Below, in pieces: positions 17,205-24,918 of a stretch of DNA of 33,950 nt. Each line of letters begins with the position of its first letter. Positions within the stretch are counted from its first letter, which is position 1. The translations under genes were made by a program, and so were the position numbers. Source of the stretch: Candidatus Rothia avicola (GTDB lineage Bacteria > Actinomycetota > Actinomycetes > Actinomycetales > Micrococcaceae). The notes below the pieces were generated by a model. The model was not told the origin of the DNA. It made no database searches and saw only the letters and a program-made list of their open reading frames with translations. The stretch spans positions 1 through 33,950 of the forward strand of contig DXCN01000039.1 in the NCBI GenBank assembly GCA_019115985.1, in the 5' to 3' direction.

Positions 17205-17234
17205 GAAAGCCCCACGCGCAAGCGAGGGGCTTTC
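17205..17234 (-). terminator. Terminator-like hairpin ending the early operon
   Basis: A perfect 9-bp stem GAAAGCCCC (17205-17213) / GGGGCTTTC (17226-17234) with a 12-base loop is followed on the minus strand by GTCGTTT. It lies about 60 bases beyond the stop of the last early gene and before the tRNA. Confidence 0.55.
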
Positions 17235-17243
17235 ATCATTCAT

Positions 17244-17269
17244 GTGAAGCGTATGTAGATACACTTCAC
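17244..17269. promoter_or_regulatory. 26-base palindrome downstream of early operon
   Basis: GTGAAG-c-GTAT-gtag-ATAC-a-CTTCAC is an inverted repeat with 10 paired bases per arm. It could be an operator or a hairpin stabilising the early transcript 3' end. It lies 25 bases beyond the early operon's last stop. The rest of 16907-17294 holds only the tRNA and terminator. Confidence 0.4.
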
Positions 17270-17294
17270 CACAGCAAGAACAGGATAACATCAA

Positions 17295-18014
17295 TCATTC
17301 AGGACGCGCAAGCGTCCTCCAATCTAAACCCTGCCCCAACGCCTGGCCCAGCTCCCACAGCTGCCCACGAGGCCACACAGCAAAACAGCACGAGCACATC
17401 ACAGCATCGACCCGGTCACCCTCCCACAAAGCCATCAGCGCCGGAGCGCTCACCATATCCCCGTCCTCATCGTAAGAAAACCACTCCGCCTGACCACACC
17501 CTTCAGCAGGGCAAACACCAGGCACAGGCGTCCGACGCTCAGGCGAAAGATACGCCTGAATTTGCACAACCCAGCCCCGCCACACCACAGCACGCGAAGC
17601 CAGGATGCCAGGATCAACAGACCCCACCACAGCCAGCAAAGCCAAAGCATCCTCAAACAAATCCTCAGAACTCAGCTCATCACGCGCACCCAAATCAACC
17701 GCATCAACATGCAAACCACGTCCGATACCAGCCAGCAACTCCATAGCCACCAAATCCACCGGCAAACCAGACCGCCGAGCACCAGACGCACCGCGCTCGC
17801 TTCCTTTGCTCTCGGCGGCCATCTTGAGCTGAAGAAGCAGGGGAAGTTCAACGGGCGGCGTTCGCCTGCCGATCTCGTCGGGGGCGACCAGGTCAACGCG
17901 GACGCGTTCCTGGGCCAGGAGCGCGAGGGAGTCACGTGCGATTGATTTCACCTCCCACTCCGCAATGCATCCGTAGCACCCGCACGTGGGGTCATCGGTC
18001 TTGTGTTCAGGCAT
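17295..18014 (-). CDS. Cys-cluster phage protein, unknown
   Basis: The 239-aa protein has three cysteine groups: CGCYGC near residue 11, CPAEGCGQ near 165 and CSCC near 208. The last two may form a zinc ribbon. The middle is helical (EDLFEDALALLAVVG). It overlaps the VRR-NUC gene by 8 bases and is last in the early operon. Position suggests a link with late control or replication, but this is inference. Confidence 0.75.
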   Translation of the reverse strand: MPEHKTDDPTCGCYGCIAEWEVKSIARDSLALLAQERVRVDLVAPDEIGRRTPPVELPLLLQLKMAAESKGSERGASGARRSGLPVDLVAMELLAGIGRGLHVDAVDLGARDELSSEDLFEDALALLAVVGSVDPGILASRAVVWRGWVVQIQAYLSPERRTPVPGVCPAEGCGQAEWFSYDEDGDMVSAPALMALWEGDRVDAVMCSCCFAVWPRGQLWELGQALGQGLDWRTLARPE

Positions 18015-18438
18015 GCTTGCCGCCTTTCAGTTGGTCCATAATTTTTCCGCTGGCCCAGTCCTTGGGGTACCAGAAATCGAAGTCAGCCCCGGCCTGCAAC
18101 AGGCCCTCACCCCAGCGCTTTTGGTCAGGGGAGATGCGTCCCTTTGCTGACTTGAGTTCGCGGAAGAGGACGCGGCGGGCGGATGGATTCACTAGGACGA
18201 GGTCAGGGAAGCCAGGCTGGGAACGGCGCGAGTCATGGGTGTGGTAGATCAGCGAGTAGCCCAGGGACTCGGCCAGGTTGATGACACGCTGCTGGAAATC
18301 TTTCTCAGACCAGGCGTTGATTTCCCGGGCTCGAAGCTCGGCGGCGGTCATGGCAAAGGACGGTGGCACAGTGTCTTTGGGCAGGGGCTTCGGGGGTTTA
18401 CCTATCCTTCCCATATCCCATACCTGCTTACTTTTCAT
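18007..18438 (-). CDS. VRR-NUC domain nuclease (PD-(D/E)XK)
   Basis: The 143-aa protein has the VRR-NUC core: SEKDFQQRVINLAESLGYSL (E45), GFPDLVLV (D79) and LFRELKSAKG (E94, K96), followed by SPDQKRWGEGLLQAG. These are catalytic residues of the PD-(D/E)XK fold. Stand-alone VRR-NUC proteins are common in phages and act on structured or recombining DNA. It is cotranscribed with the replication/HNH protein, overlapping by 11 bases. Confidence 0.88.
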   Translation of the reverse strand: MKSKQVWDMGRIGKPPKPLPKDTVPPSFAMTAAELRAREINAWSEKDFQQRVINLAESLGYSLIYHTHDSRRSQPGFPDLVLVNPSARRVLFRELKSAKGRISPDQKRWGEGLLQAGADFDFWYPKDWASGKIMDQLKGGKHA

Positions 18439-19705
18439 TGGTCTTCTTCTTTCTTCTTCCTCGCCTTTTCCTCTTGGGTTTAGCGGGTGTTTCAGTTTCT
18501 AAGGATTTTTCAGCTTGTACTTGGGTAAGGTTGCTTGCCCGTCCCGACCCGTCCCGACCCGGAACATCCAGAGCCTCGCCACTTCGTTTCTGTCGTTTTC
18601 TGTAGAAGTCTGGCTGAACTCTGCCAGAAGAGCGGCTGATACGCCCTGTGGCGCGGTTTTGCGGGGCAGACGGACGCTCGTGGGCGTCTTGGCGGGGCGC
18701 GGCGGCCGGGGCGCTCTCAGAGGCGGCCAGCGCCTCTTCCCGCTCTCCATCGGCCAGCGTTATGTCCCAATCGCTCATCATCTGCTCGACGGGGTCAACC
18801 TCGGGAGCCGTAGGTGCGGGAGCGGTCACCGGAGCCAGGGTTTCAGGCTCGACGGTTCGCTCGACCGCGCCCGGCTCAACCGGGGACCATCCGGAGCTGG
18901 AAGAAGGAGCCGTAGCGTTCTCGGATTCAACCAGCGGAGCCACGGTTTCGGGTTCAACGCTGGGAGTCGACGAGGTGGCCGGCTCAACTTCTTCATCAAA
19001 GATGGGCGGAGTTGTGGGGTTCACATGGAAGCCCCACTTCTTGAGAGTCTCGACGGTAGATTCACTGTAGAACGGGTTCACCGGAACCGGGCGCAGAGGC
19101 TTATCCCAGTGCTTGCCGTTACCTCTCGCTTGGTTACAGCCGCGGCAAGAGACCAGCAATTTGCTCGGGTCGCCATTAGCCACGACCATGCTGGTGACAT
19201 GGTCATAGGTGCCTGCGCGCCCGTTGTTGCGAGCATCGAAGCTCACGACGATCCCACACCAGCGGCACTGATCACCGTCGCGGACTCGAACTTTTCCTAA
19301 CAGAACAGTGTCGCTAAGGTCGCGGTCACGGCCTTTATTCCATGCAGCCTCCTTTTCCTTGATGAGATGGACGAAGTCATTTGGGTCTTCAATCAGCTTG
19401 TAGGCGACCTGGCCGTCCTCGTTCTTGTAGACGCCGGTGAAGAAGCCGACCTTCAGCGCCGCGTCAGCCAGGCGCTCCCAGTTCTGCTCAAAGACTTTCT
19501 CAGGGTCAGGCTCAAGGCCACCCTCGCGCTTTACCACGCCCTCTTCAATGAAGTAATCGGTGAAGTGCTGCGCGCTGTGACTTGCACAGTGGAAGAGAAA
19601 GCCGGTGAGTTCACGGCGCAGGGCAGGAGTCCAGTAAGGAAGATTGTAGAGCCTCGCAAAAGAGGGATGGTCTGATGATGTATCAGACCATTTCATCCAA
19701 GCCAC
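18428..19705 (-). CDS. Replication-initiator-like protein with HNH domain
   Basis: The 425-aa protein begins MAWMKWSDTSSDHPSFARL, as in replisome organiser-type N-terminal domains (residues 1-~115). An HNH-like core follows: C147, C150, YDHV (D168, H169), C187 and C190 with N191. From ~225 on it is Pro/Glu-rich with repeated VEPET motifs, then a very basic Lys/Arg tail. The GTG start at 19705 touches the stop of a 14-codon leader. It may initiate phage DNA replication; the nuclease fusion is odd. Confidence 0.7.
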   Translation of the reverse strand: MAWMKWSDTSSDHPSFARLYNLPYWTPALRRELTGFLFHCASHSAQHFTDYFIEEGVVKREGGLEPDPEKVFEQNWERLADAALKVGFFTGVYKNEDGQVAYKLIEDPNDFVHLIKEKEAAWNKGRDRDLSDTVLLGKVRVRDGDQCRWCGIVVSFDARNNGRAGTYDHVTSMVVANGDPSKLLVSCRGCNQARGNGKHWDKPLRPVPVNPFYSESTVETLKKWGFHVNPTTPPIFDEEVEPATSSTPSVEPETVAPLVESENATAPSSSSGWSPVEPGAVERTVEPETLAPVTAPAPTAPEVDPVEQMMSDWDITLADGEREEALAASESAPAAAPRQDAHERPSAPQNRATGRISRSSGRVQPDFYRKRQKRSGEALDVPGRDGSGRASNLTQVQAEKSLETETPAKPKRKRRGRRKKKTNEK

Positions 19706-19750
19706 TTACTTACCCCCGTGAACGCGGTGGGTGTTGTTGTGGATTCGCAT
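19706..19750 (-). CDS. 14-aa leader ORF before the replication/HNH gene
   Basis: ATG follows AAAGGAGCCCAACC, the best ribosome site in this part of the operon, and encodes MRIHNNTHRVHGGK. Its TAA is immediately followed by the GTG of the next gene, so translation of that gene is probably coupled to this peptide. Whether the peptide has a function is unknown. Confidence 0.5.
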   Translation of the reverse strand: MRIHNNTHRVHGGK

Positions 19751-19778
19751 GGTTGGGCTCCTTTGGTTTAGTGGTGGT

Positions 19779-20600
19779 TTAGAGGATATGGATGTTGCCG
19801 TTGACGGCGACTTCTTCGAAAGCGGTGAGCTGTTCGAAGAGGGTGTGTTCTGGGATGGTGTCGGCGTCGGTGATGAGTTGCTGTTGCCAGTGTTCGATGG
19901 CTCGGGGTAGGTCGGTGGTGGGGTCCTCGTAGTGGTTGGTGAAGCCGGCGAGGAAGGTTTGGCCGATTCTTGCGATGAGCCGGTTGTGTAGGGGGATGAC
20001 GGTGGGTTCTCCGAGGCACTTGGTGGCTGTGGCGAGGGCTTTGATGGTGGCAGGCTTGAGGGGGAATTCGTAGATGTGGTCGTCTTGGTTGAGGGAGTGG
20101 GAGGCGGCTTGTCGCCAGAAGCTGGCGGTGAAGAGGTGGCGGGCGTCTGCGCCGGGGAAGCGGGACGAGCGGGCGCCTACGATCTTGCTTTCCTCGTTGA
20201 TGGTGATGAGGGTCGAACGGACGTATTCGAGGTATTCGCCGTCTTGCTTTTTCTCCCGGCGGGTGGATTCTGCGTGCTCGATGCGCAGGCGCAGGGTCTC
20301 CAGGTCGTCGGGGCCAGCTTTGAATTGCTTGGTGATGACGGCCGCGTCATCACGGTGGATAGCGAAGTCGGTCACCTCACCCTCATAATCGACTAGCTGT
20401 ACCTTGCCTACAGCCCAGGCACCAGCGTTGTTGCGAGCGCTGAGGATGAGCTCGCCCTCGGTGCTGGTTTGGCAGTCGATGATTTCGCAGACGGCGGGTT
20501 TGCCGTCGATGCGGTCGTCGGACTTTGCGGGGCGGGTGAACGGGACTAGGGCGGTGAGCATGCTGGTGAAAGCGTCGGTGCGGACGAAGATGTCGGTCAT
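19779..20600 (-). CDS. Phage sliding-clamp-like protein (tentative)
   Basis: The 273-aa protein is beta-rich with alternating strands and no membrane segment, consistent with a clamp fold (LILSARNNAGAWAVGKVQLVD; AIHRDDAAVITKQF; IYEFPLKPATIKALA). Actinophages often encode a DnaN-like clamp near replication genes, and here it is next to the replication/HNH gene. Fold evidence by eye is weak. It overlaps its upstream gene by ATGA, and its own start has CAAGGAG. Confidence 0.4.
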   Translation of the reverse strand: MTDIFVRTDAFTSMLTALVPFTRPAKSDDRIDGKPAVCEIIDCQTSTEGELILSARNNAGAWAVGKVQLVDYEGEVTDFAIHRDDAAVITKQFKAGPDDLETLRLRIEHAESTRREKKQDGEYLEYVRSTLITINEESKIVGARSSRFPGADARHLFTASFWRQAASHSLNQDDHIYEFPLKPATIKALATATKCLGEPTVIPLHNRLIARIGQTFLAGFTNHYEDPTTDLPRAIEHWQQQLITDADTIPEHTLFEQLTAFEEVAVNGNIHIL

Positions 20601-21046
20601 GCTTGCTCCTTGTAGGGGTTGAGGGTGGTGGCGGTTTCGGTGAAGTCAGCGGGTTCTTTTCCGCTTTCGTGGTAGTAGGCTGCCCCTTGGGTGAAGCCTT
20701 CCTCCCAGGCTTGGGCTTCTGCAGCTGTACTTGCTGCCAGTGCTTGTTCGTATATCTCGGGGTGCGCCCGGTTGATACGCGCTAGGAGCGCCTCTGCACG
20801 CTCAGCCCGCTGGGTGAGCTTTTCGTTGGTGTCAAGCAGGGCGGACAGAGCATTACGAGCTTCGACCATTAAGGTTGCGTCTTGCCTCTCCCCTTCATCC
20901 AGCAGCGCGGAAGGCCCTAGCTCAAGTACTATTTCACTTTCGTCGTCTACGATGTCGGCGAGGTAGCCGAAGGTGTTGAAGTGCCACGGCGCGGGGGATG
21001 CCTGTTCGTGCAGCTGGCGCAGGCGGGTCAGTTCATCGGGGGTCAT
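20597..21046 (-). CDS. Ea22-like phage accessory protein
   Basis: The 149-aa product has the pattern found in Ea22-like phage proteins: LHEQASPAPWHFNTFGYLADIVDD, then DATLMVEARNALSALLDTNEKL and a coiled C-terminal half. It overlaps both neighbours by ATGA. Function unknown to me. Confidence 0.6.
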   Translation of the reverse strand: MTPDELTRLRQLHEQASPAPWHFNTFGYLADIVDDESEIVLELGPSALLDEGERQDATLMVEARNALSALLDTNEKLTQRAERAEALLARINRAHPEIYEQALAASTAAEAQAWEEGFTQGAAYYHESGKEPADFTETATTLNPYKEQA

Positions 21047-21333
21047 TGGTGGGTTTCCTTTCGCATGCGGTGGTTGAGGTTGACGATGTTGCGGGCCACC
21101 TCGGGGGTGAAGAAATCACGGTGGCCGCACTCAATGCATTGGGACGTCCAGCCCTGCTTGGCTGTGGGTGTGGGCTGGGCATAGAGAGAGTCACAGACCG
21201 GGCAGAAGGACGCGGCGCAGGGCTGGCATACTTCAAAGGATTGGTTGGGCTCGCCGGGGGCGTTCTCAGGCGCCCGCACGCTGTTGTCGCACTCGATACC
21301 GCATTCAGCGCACTTAAACCAAGACCGGGTCAT
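21043..21333 (-). CDS. Small zinc-ribbon protein
   Basis: The 96-aa protein has four Cys pairs: CAEC, CQPC, CPVC and CIEC, spaced to bind two zinc ions. The C-terminus has a helix (EVARNIVNLNHRM). It is in the early operon, overlapping both neighbours by ATGA. Such phage zinc ribbons often bind nucleic acid or protein partners; the target here is unknown. Confidence 0.7.
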   Translation of the reverse strand: MTRSWFKCAECGIECDNSVRAPENAPGEPNQSFEVCQPCAASFCPVCDSLYAQPTPTAKQGWTSQCIECGHRDFFTPEVARNIVNLNHRMRKETHQ

Positions 21334-21944
21334 GCGTCCCCCTCGGGCTTCTCGAAAGTGCCTTCACCGTAGATATCGATAACTTCAACTTCCTTGGGGT
21401 CGATGGTGGCGAAGATATCCGTGAGGTACCTGCTGTAGCAGACCACCATAGGCTTTTGACCGTCAGCCTTAACGAGCTGGGCATAGCTGTAGGACTGGGT
21501 GTATTTGCCCTTGTTGTGTCGTGCGGCGAAGCAGGTGCCAGGCTCTAGCTGGTCGGCGGTGAGCTTACGTAGGGGCAGGTCGCCCTTGACCCAGAGAGAC
21601 CAGCCTCCGCTGTTCTTCCAGGCCAGCTCAAAAGCCCACTCCCAGACGATAGATCCTCGGCTGCTCCAGCCGTAAAACGTGTTGGCCGGCCACCGATGGA
21701 AACGCTTCAGCTTGTAGGTGAGCGTGCCCAGCTCGGGGTGCACGCATTTAGCCTCGACACCGTCTAGCCGCTCCCAGTCGATGCGCTCACCGGCGGCGAT
21801 AGCTTCGGTGAGGTTAGACCAGCCTGTGAGGTCGCGCTGGGCTTGCTGTCCATCTGCATAGCCTCTGTCATAGATGCGCTCAGCGCTGGCCTTGATGAGC
21901 TCGTTAGGCTTCGGGTAGATCTCTACGGGATATTCTTTGCTCAT
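21330..21944 (-). CDS. Hypothetical early protein
   Basis: The 204-aa protein has a basic, Trp-rich middle (LKRFHRWPANTFYGWSSRGSIVWEWAFELAWKNSGGWSLW) and several short strands near the end (SYAQLVKADGQKPMVVCYSRYL). It has no membrane segment or known motif I recognise. It overlaps the upstream gene by 41 bases, with GAGGAAG before the start. Confidence 0.65.
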   Translation of the reverse strand: MSKEYPVEIYPKPNELIKASAERIYDRGYADGQQAQRDLTGWSNLTEAIAAGERIDWERLDGVEAKCVHPELGTLTYKLKRFHRWPANTFYGWSSRGSIVWEWAFELAWKNSGGWSLWVKGDLPLRKLTADQLEPGTCFAARHNKGKYTQSYSYAQLVKADGQKPMVVCYSRYLTDIFATIDPKEVEVIDIYGEGTFEKPEGDA

Positions 21945-22407
21945 TACTGCTTTCTTCCTCTGGGTCGTAGTAAGTCAGGTCGCCTTTTTGGACGCGCTGT
22001 GAGCCGTCGGGTAGTACCCAGACGATTCGGGTGACGGTGGCGGTGGATTCGATGGTCAGGGTGTCTGTGGCGGAGCCGTAGGCGTACCAGGTGCCCGCGG
22101 CTTCACTGGCGGGAGTAGTGGCCCAGCCGTCCGTGAGGGCTATGGGCTGGCCGTCCGTAGTGATGTAAGCGCCGGTGACGGTCTCGCGGGGCTGGTAAAT
22201 GTACTTCGGGACCGGGGCGCTGGCTTGGGTAGACGCGCTACTTTGCGCTGTTTTGGCAGGTTCCGTGGCGGGGTCTGTGGCCTGTGAGGTGGCAGGCCAA
22301 GACGGCCCGACACTGTCAGCCCACGCATTCAGCACGGCAGCAGTGATAATCAGTGCAAGCAAGGCGGCGATAGCACCCCACGGGGCAGGGTTCTTTGGGG
22401 CGGTCAT
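21904..22407 (-). CDS. Single-pass membrane protein, unknown
   Basis: The 167-aa protein has one N-terminal hydrophobic segment (WGAIAALLALIITAAVLNAW, residues ~10-29), then a Thr/Ala/Ser-rich linker and a beta-rich C-terminal domain (KYIYQPRETVTGAYIT; TLTIESTATVTRIVWVLP). It may be anchored with the C-terminal part outside the membrane. It overlaps its neighbours by ATGA and 41 bases. Confidence 0.65.
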   Translation of the reverse strand: MTAPKNPAPWGAIAALLALIITAAVLNAWADSVGPSWPATSQATDPATEPAKTAQSSASTQASAPVPKYIYQPRETVTGAYITTDGQPIALTDGWATTPASEAAGTWYAYGSATDTLTIESTATVTRIVWVLPDGSQRVQKGDLTYYDPEEESSNEQRISRRDLPEA

Positions 22408-22595
22408 CGCGCACCACCATCGATTAGCTTGGCCTGAGCCTCACCCGCGGACGCCCACTGACGGCGCAGCCGCTTGATCTGCAGATTGCAGTCCTCACGC
22501 TCCTCAACAGTCAGCTCCGGGTCAGTCTCTTCAGTGACGGCCAGGCCCTCGGTAGCCTGGGCAATCGTCTTCCACACAATGTCAGGTCGCTTCAT
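22404..22595 (-). CDS. Small helical protein, unknown
   Basis: The 63-aa acidic/helical protein (TVEEREDCNLQIKRLRRQW) lies between the antirepressor and the membrane protein gene and overlaps the latter by ATGA. Nothing more can be said. Confidence 0.6.
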   Translation of the reverse strand: MKRPDIVWKTIAQATEGLAVTEETDPELTVEEREDCNLQIKRLRRQWASAGEAQAKLIDGGAR

Positions 22596-22607
22596 CTTTC
22601 TATCTCC

Positions 22608-23378
22608 TTAGCTCTCTAGCTGGGCAAAATCTTCAATGGGCGGTAGCATACGGTCACGCAGCTTATGCAGGCCCTTCGGGGTAATCACAACCTTGGGGTC
22701 GCCCACCATGAGCTCACCCGTTTTGGGGTGCCTGTACTTCGTGGCCTGAGCGTCAATGAGGCCCTGCTCCACATACCTCTGCACAGCACGGCGAGCGCCG
22801 AATCCGCGCTTGGAAGTCCAGCCGATTGAGTCCATGAACTTCAGCAGCCGGTTCTGGCCTGTTTCAACGCCTGCTCGGCATAGAAGTTTTGCGGCTTGTT
22901 CAGCGGTGAAGGTGCCTCGTGCGCCCATGAATTCTTCGTGTTCCTGGACGATGGGTTTCATCTGGGCGTTCTCTAGTTCAAGGCGTTCTTTGGCTTCTAC
23001 GGTGCTGGCTAGTTCGCGCAGTGCCTCTGAGTAGCTTTGTGGGAGCTGGGGTGTCGCGCTGTAGTGGCCGGTTTTGCGGATTGCTGGCAGCACTTCTTCT
23101 GTGACCCAGCGTCTGAAGGTTTTGGCTTCAGGCTTGCGCGAATTGAAAATTGAGGCGTATAGGCCGGATTCGTTGATGGTGTTCACGCCGCGATTTCCAA
23201 AACCGGCGATTTGCCGGTTTTGAATTTCATCAGGATCGAGGCGCTTGGTCATCTCGTAAGTGTCGCTGTAGCCAAGGGCGTTAGCTACATCGAGAGCAAT
23301 AACCCAAGGCTCACCGTCGATTAGCAGGCCGCGTAGTGTCTGGCCGTTGAAGTTGAAGTGCTGGATTTCCTGGTTCAT
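22608..23378 (-). CDS. Phage antirepressor (Bro-N and KilA-C domains)
   Basis: The 256-aa protein has an N-terminal Bro-N domain (residues 1-~115: FNFNGQTLRGLLIDGEPWVIALDVANALGY, then TINESGLYASIFNSRKPEAKTFRRWVTEEVLP), a short linker helix, and a C-terminal KilA-C/ANT domain (~145-250: FTAEQAAKLLCRAGVETGQNRLLKFMDSIGW, and a PKVVITPKGLHKL end). Such proteins interfere with the prophage repressor. It is inside the early operon, 4 bases past the glutaredoxin-like gene. Confidence 0.9.
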   Translation of the reverse strand: MNQEIQHFNFNGQTLRGLLIDGEPWVIALDVANALGYSDTYEMTKRLDPDEIQNRQIAGFGNRGVNTINESGLYASIFNSRKPEAKTFRRWVTEEVLPAIRKTGHYSATPQLPQSYSEALRELASTVEAKERLELENAQMKPIVQEHEEFMGARGTFTAEQAAKLLCRAGVETGQNRLLKFMDSIGWTSKRGFGARRAVQRYVEQGLIDAQATKYRHPKTGELMVGDPKVVITPKGLHKLRDRMLPPIEDFAQLES

Positions 23379-23382
23379 GGTG

Positions 23383-23718
23383 TTATTCCTCGGTGAGCTG
23401 GTCAGCTAGGGCGCTAATGAGGTCGGGTCGGAAGTCGCGCCAGTAGTCGCAGGGGCCGGTGTCTTCGGGGGTGAGCTCGAAGTTGAGGAATACGACGGGC
23501 ACTGAGGTGATGCCCTGGTAGGCGAGTTCTTCGGCGAGCTCGCGGTTCTCTGCCTTATCGACGTCGTAGACCTTGAAGGTCACGCCCTCGATTGCTGAGG
23601 TGAGCTGCCCATCATCGTCCTTGGTGGCGATTCCGGCGTCTACGAACTTGCGTTTGGTGAGGTTGCAGGGCTGGCAACCGGTGGATTTGGTGTAGAGGGT
23701 GATGGTTTTCTCGGTCAT
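23383..23718 (-). CDS. NrdH/glutaredoxin-like redox protein
   Basis: The 111-aa reading from the ATG at 23718 has AAGGAG seven bases upstream. It has the thioredoxin-fold start TITLYTKSTGCQPCNLTKRKF with redox pair C15/C18 (CQPC), a conserved cis-Pro strand (ITSVPVVFLN) and an acidic end. NrdH-redoxins deliver electrons to class Ib ribonucleotide reductase, boosting dNTP supply for phage replication. The ORF extends 26 codons upstream in frame with a CX2CX4HX4H pattern. Confidence 0.8.
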   Translation of the reverse strand: MTEKTITLYTKSTGCQPCNLTKRKFVDAGIATKDDDGQLTSAIEGVTFKVYDVDKAENRELAEELAYQGITSVPVVFLNFELTPEDTGPCDYWRDFRPDLISALADQLTEE

Positions 23719-23764
23719 GGGGGTCTCCTTCAGGTGGTGGTCGGCGCTGTAGTGGCCGGTAGAT

Positions 23765-24052
23765 TTACAGTGACGGCAGTAGCGGGTGATCATCATCGGC
23801 TTCGGTGCAGTCGTGTATGGTCAGGGGCTTGTCTAGGCGCTGGCAGGGCTGCATGTGGGCAAGGTGCCAGGTAGCTTTAGCCATTGCTGCTTGATGGGTG
23901 TGGGTTTCGTAGGTGGTCAAGCAGGTCTTGCAGGTCGAGCTCCAGATAGTCTTGGCCGGCACTTTGATGATGGTTCCCATGGGTAGGTGCAAGGTCGTGG
24001 CTGGCTGGTGGAAAGCGCGTCGGACGCTCATTTGCGCGGTGGTTGTTTTCAT
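23765..24052 (-). CDS. Small Cys/His protein, unknown
   Basis: The 95-aa reading from the ATG at 24052 has AAAGGAAATCCC upstream. It contains STCKTC, then a His-rich stretch (ETHTHQAAMAKATWHLAHMQPC), a possible zinc-binding arrangement. It lies in the early operon. The start overlaps the upstream gene by 176 bases, which is discussed as a finding. Confidence 0.65.
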   Translation of the reverse strand: MKTTTAQMSVRRAFHQPATTLHLPMGTIIKVPAKTIWSSTCKTCLTTYETHTHQAAMAKATWHLAHMQPCQRLDKPLTIHDCTEADDDHPLLPSL

Positions 24053-24230
24053 GGGATTTCCTTTGGTTGGCTGGGGTGAAGAATCGGGTGGTGGCGTCCA
24101 CTCCTGCTTCACCGAAGGGGTGGACGGGGTCAAGGGCGACGGCGCAGGTGAGGGCAAGTAGGCCGGTGAGTAGTGCTGCTATCGCCACGACCGCGAAGCC
24201 TTCAATCAAGAGCTGCGCGAATGTTGTCAT
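23877..24230 (-). CDS. Small membrane protein overlapping next gene
   Basis: The 117-aa reading begins with GGAGGG eight bases before its ATG. Residues ~6-33 form one hydrophobic helix (LLIEGFAVVAIAALLTGLLALTCAVAL). The C-terminal half is Pro/His/Asn-rich and reads over the following gene in another frame, so the true protein may once have ended sooner. The short membrane part looks real. Confidence 0.55.
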   Translation of the reverse strand: MTTFAQLLIEGFAVVAIAALLTGLLALTCAVALDPVHPFGEAGVDATTRFFTPANQRKSHENNHRANERPTRFPPASHDLAPTHGNHHQSAGQDYLELDLQDLLDHLRNPHPSSSNG

Positions 24231-24918
24231 TGCTTCCCTCCTCTACAAAGAGTTTGAAAGCAAGGTTCAGGGTATGGGCTACATCCTCGACGGTGGCTTC
24301 CGTGTAGGGGCCGCGCAGCTCGACGCCGTCGGCGCTGATAACCGCGACCGTCCCATCGTCCTGACCTTCGATTAGCGCTTCGTATTCTTGGCGGACGGCC
24401 CCGATACGCTGGCGAGCTCGCCCTAGCTGGCTTTTGAGGCCGGTGATGTGCTCGGCGAGCTTGGCGGTCTTCTGCTTCTCAGCTTCAAGGAGTTCTTCGA
24501 GAGCCTTTACCGCACTAGGGGAGTCAGCCTCAGCACGGACGAGGCGGGCCTCCTGCTCTGCCTTATCGGCACGCCCACTAGCTTTGGCGGCCGCTTCCTG
24601 CAGGTTCTGATTGACCGAGGCTAAGGTGTCGTAGTTCTCGGCCGCCGCGGTGAGCTCAGCACGAGCAGCGTCCAGCTCACCTTGCAAGGTCTTGGCTTTT
24701 TCCAGGGCTTTGGCTTCAGCCACGGTCGCGAGGCGCACCTTCTTCCCCAGGGCAATGTTCTCAGCCTCAAGCTCCTGGATTCGCGCCTTCTGCCTATCCA
24801 GCAGCGCTTTGACCTTGGGGTGAACCTGAACTTCAGCCGGGGGCGCGGGAGGTTTGGGCTCAGGTGCCACAGTTGGCAGATTCTCAGCTCGACGCGGGTC
24901 GCGGTAGACGTAGCCCAT
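24202..24918 (-). CDS. Coiled-coil protein, unknown
   Basis: The 238-aa protein has a Pro-rich start, then a long coiled coil at ~35-180 (AELTAAAENYDTLASVNQNL; EAEKQKTAKLAEHITGLK) rich in Ala/Glu/Lys, ending in a small globular part. It may be a phage scaffold or partition-type filament, but no domain is diagnostic. It overlaps the next membrane gene by 29 bases. Confidence 0.65.
   Translation of the reverse strand: MGYVYRDPRRAENLPTVAPEPKPPAPPAEVQVHPKVKALLDRQKARIQELEAENIALGKKVRLATVAEAKALEKAKTLQGELDAARAELTAAAENYDTLASVNQNLQEAAAKASGRADKAEQEARLVRAEADSPSAVKALEELLEAEKQKTAKLAEHITGLKSQLGRARQRIGAVRQEYEALIEGQDDGTVAVISADGVELRGPYTEATVEDVAHTLNLAFKLFVEEGSNDNIRAALD

Noticed and set aside
16980-17258. 92-aa plus-strand open frame over the tRNA
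   Set aside because: It is the complement of the tRNA and terminator; its ARRAGLEPATPGPKPGQ start is a typical tRNA shadow translation.
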